The position numbers and the translations under genes were made by a program. The notes under the pieces were generated by a model, which searched no databases, was not told the origin of the DNA, and saw only the letters and a program-made list of their open reading frames with translations. DNA of 21,521 nt from Russula earlei (Eukaryota > Basidiomycota > Agaricomycetes > Russulales > Russulaceae): positions 1 through 21,521 of the forward strand of contig JAGFNK010000797.1 of NCBI GenBank assembly GCA_025769875.1. Reading direction: 5' to 3'. Of this stretch, positions 20,147-21,521 are shown piece by piece (the stretch's first letter is position 1; each line of letters opens with the position of its first letter).

Positions 20147-21521
20147 CCTTACAACTATTTTCAACATAACAGGAGGCTCCCCTCACCCTGCTCCTAAACC
20201 ACATGACAAACCACACAACCAACACATTCAAAAGACCACCCTACATCTCAGCCCACTTAGAAATTTGATGATACACTTGTCAATGCATCAACCTCCATGC
20301 ACCCCACACAGAATGCCACTATACCACATGCCACCCATGAGGCACATCCAATCCCTGAAACTCCCTTTCACCCAATTAATCTCAGCTTCCCTTTGTTCCC
20401 CTCCACTCAAAACTTAATGCCACTCAAAAACCAAGATTCATGTGAGGTAGTTATGTGTCATCAACATGAGACTCACTAACAACAAAAGTACTGCATCAAA
20501 AGAGATAAAGGGTTCTGTGTTAAGGTTCCAAAGTGCCTTAAATAAGATCAATGGTCATGTCTATGAACATGTCCTACCAATGCAGATATACTTGAGTCAA
20601 GCAAGCAATACTCATGGAGGGGAAGGAGTGTTAGATCCTTCTGGAGTATGGCAACAAGATGAGAGGGGGCTCTGCAGACAGGGTAGGAGTCAACTATATG
20701 GTATTGGCAAACTAAGTCAAGCTTAAGGCTCAACTGCAATGAACTGGGGGCTTTATATAGCCCTCAGGGATAAGGTCTGTGCTACTGTAGTACTGGTTGG
20801 TGCTATAGAAGCAAAGGTGGCTCATAGGAGCAATAGTTGCTTCTGTGTAAACAATCTTGGTACTGGAAGCATTAAGTGCTTCCCTAGTAGCAATCTCAGT
20901 GTCATAAGTACTTTCCCAATCAGGGAAGTGACATATGTGGCAGTACAGGAACATCTGGGACAGAAGCAATGCTACTCATTGCTTCTTTAACACATCTTCA
21001 GAAAGATACAATCAATGCATTTCAAATGCAACATCAAATGAGATAAACAGTCAAGATCTGACACATGCATGATGCAAATGATGCAGTCCATAGTTCAGGT
21101 GTTCCGGCATCTTCCGGACCCCAAACCACTCAGTAACATCACCCCTCCTTCAGACTGGTGGTCCCATGCACCAATGATTCTAAGATTGAGTGGTGGGGTC
21201 AATGCCATCATCATCAAGGTGAGGAGGCAACATGGTGAAGGTGTATTGGCCTTCTTCTGCTGCCTCATAGGCAGCCAATGCTGAGGCTACTCTCACTGTC
21301 AAGACTCACTGTTGAACAATCCAGTTCAAGAGCGAGGGGTTAGTTCAGAGACAAGTTGATAGACATCTAGGACGGTGTGGGCTAGGAGTAGAGTCCAGAG
21401 CAGTAACAAGCACCAAAGGGGTACAGTTACTGGTACAGTCAAGTAAGCACGCAGAGAGGAGGCCAGGGTAGTCACAAGGGGACGGTCCTTAAAGGAGTAT
21501 CCCAGGAATGGGGAGTGCCAT
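20147..21521. other. AT-rich repeat-like region without recognised gene
   Basis: No coding region recognised; the open frames are short, overlap and carry no motifs. A TATA box with a hairpin series occupies 20748-20986. The rest may be part of another transposon, for example the terminal repeat of a retroelement continuing past the window, but I found no primer-binding site, polypurine tract or matching second repeat to support that. Confidence 0.4.
20748..20986. repeat. Array of short hairpins beside a TATA box
   Basis: Successive inverted repeats: GGGCT/AGCCC around the TATA box at 20748-20763; AGAAGCAA/TTGCTTCT at 20807-20814 and 20837-20844, with a nested AGCAA/TTGCT; GGAAGCA/TGCTTCC at 20865-20883, extended by TACT/AGTA; CTTTCCC/GGGAAGT at 20911-20929; and a perfect 10-base stem, AGAAGCAATG/CATTGCTTCT, at 20962-20986. 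Four of them share a GAAGCA/TGCTTC or AGCAA/TTGCT core. Function unknown. Confidence 0.6.

Noticed and set aside
21311..21521. Possible start of a retrotransposon long terminal repeat (TGTTGAACAATCC)
   Set aside because: No second copy, primer-binding site or coding region in the window; TG at a start is far too common.

Overview
The window looks like a piece of the nuclear genome of a mushroom-forming basidiomycete (Agaricomycetes). The host part is GC-rich. Its genes are cut by many short GT-AG introns of about 49-97 bases, and the recognisable proteins (a GABA-type amino-acid permease, a FluG-like amidohydrolase, a BolA2/Fra2-like protein, NST1 and a CaaX pheromone precursor) have the form I know from fungi. 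From about position 16,280 to the end the composition turns AT-rich and the sequence is transposon and repeat territory.

Layout. A 13-exon permease gene lies on the minus strand (139-2553). A 2.6 kb stretch without a confident gene follows; it holds one well-formed plus-strand TATA box and leader ahead of a 68-codon ORF. Next is a five-exon amidohydrolase (5189-6730, minus), divergent over 188 bases from a four-exon BolA-like gene (6919-7380, plus). A single-exon, 40-residue ORF at 7803-7925 (minus) starts MDSFTSLF and ends in the CaaX box CVVA, and is best read as a mating-pheromone precursor. Beyond it lie 3.4 kb without a recognisable gene, carrying simple repeats. NST1 (stress response protein) fills 11386-15935 (minus) in six exons. 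All its splice phases agree if one base at 14888, inside an alanine run, is disregarded, so this copy has an apparent +1 frameshift.

The right third begins with fold-back repeats (16286-16918). Then comes a compact Mutator-like (MULE) DNA transposon at 17124-20136, with imperfect terminal inverted repeats, a 10-base target duplication, and a degenerate FAR1-type/MULE/SWIM transposase gene carrying three in-frame stops and a frameshift. The last 1.4 kb holds a dense run of small hairpins beside a TATA box, possibly part of another repeat, and no gene I recognise.

The host genes do not form an obvious pathway. The only physical coupling I can support is the shared promoter of the amidohydrolase and BolA genes. 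The points most worth following up are the pheromone gene (is a STE3 receptor next to this window?), the complete MULE structure, the hairpin array near the right edge, and the NST1 frameshift. Exon coordinates were derived by hand from splice motifs, frame continuity and remembered family conservation; no searches were run.
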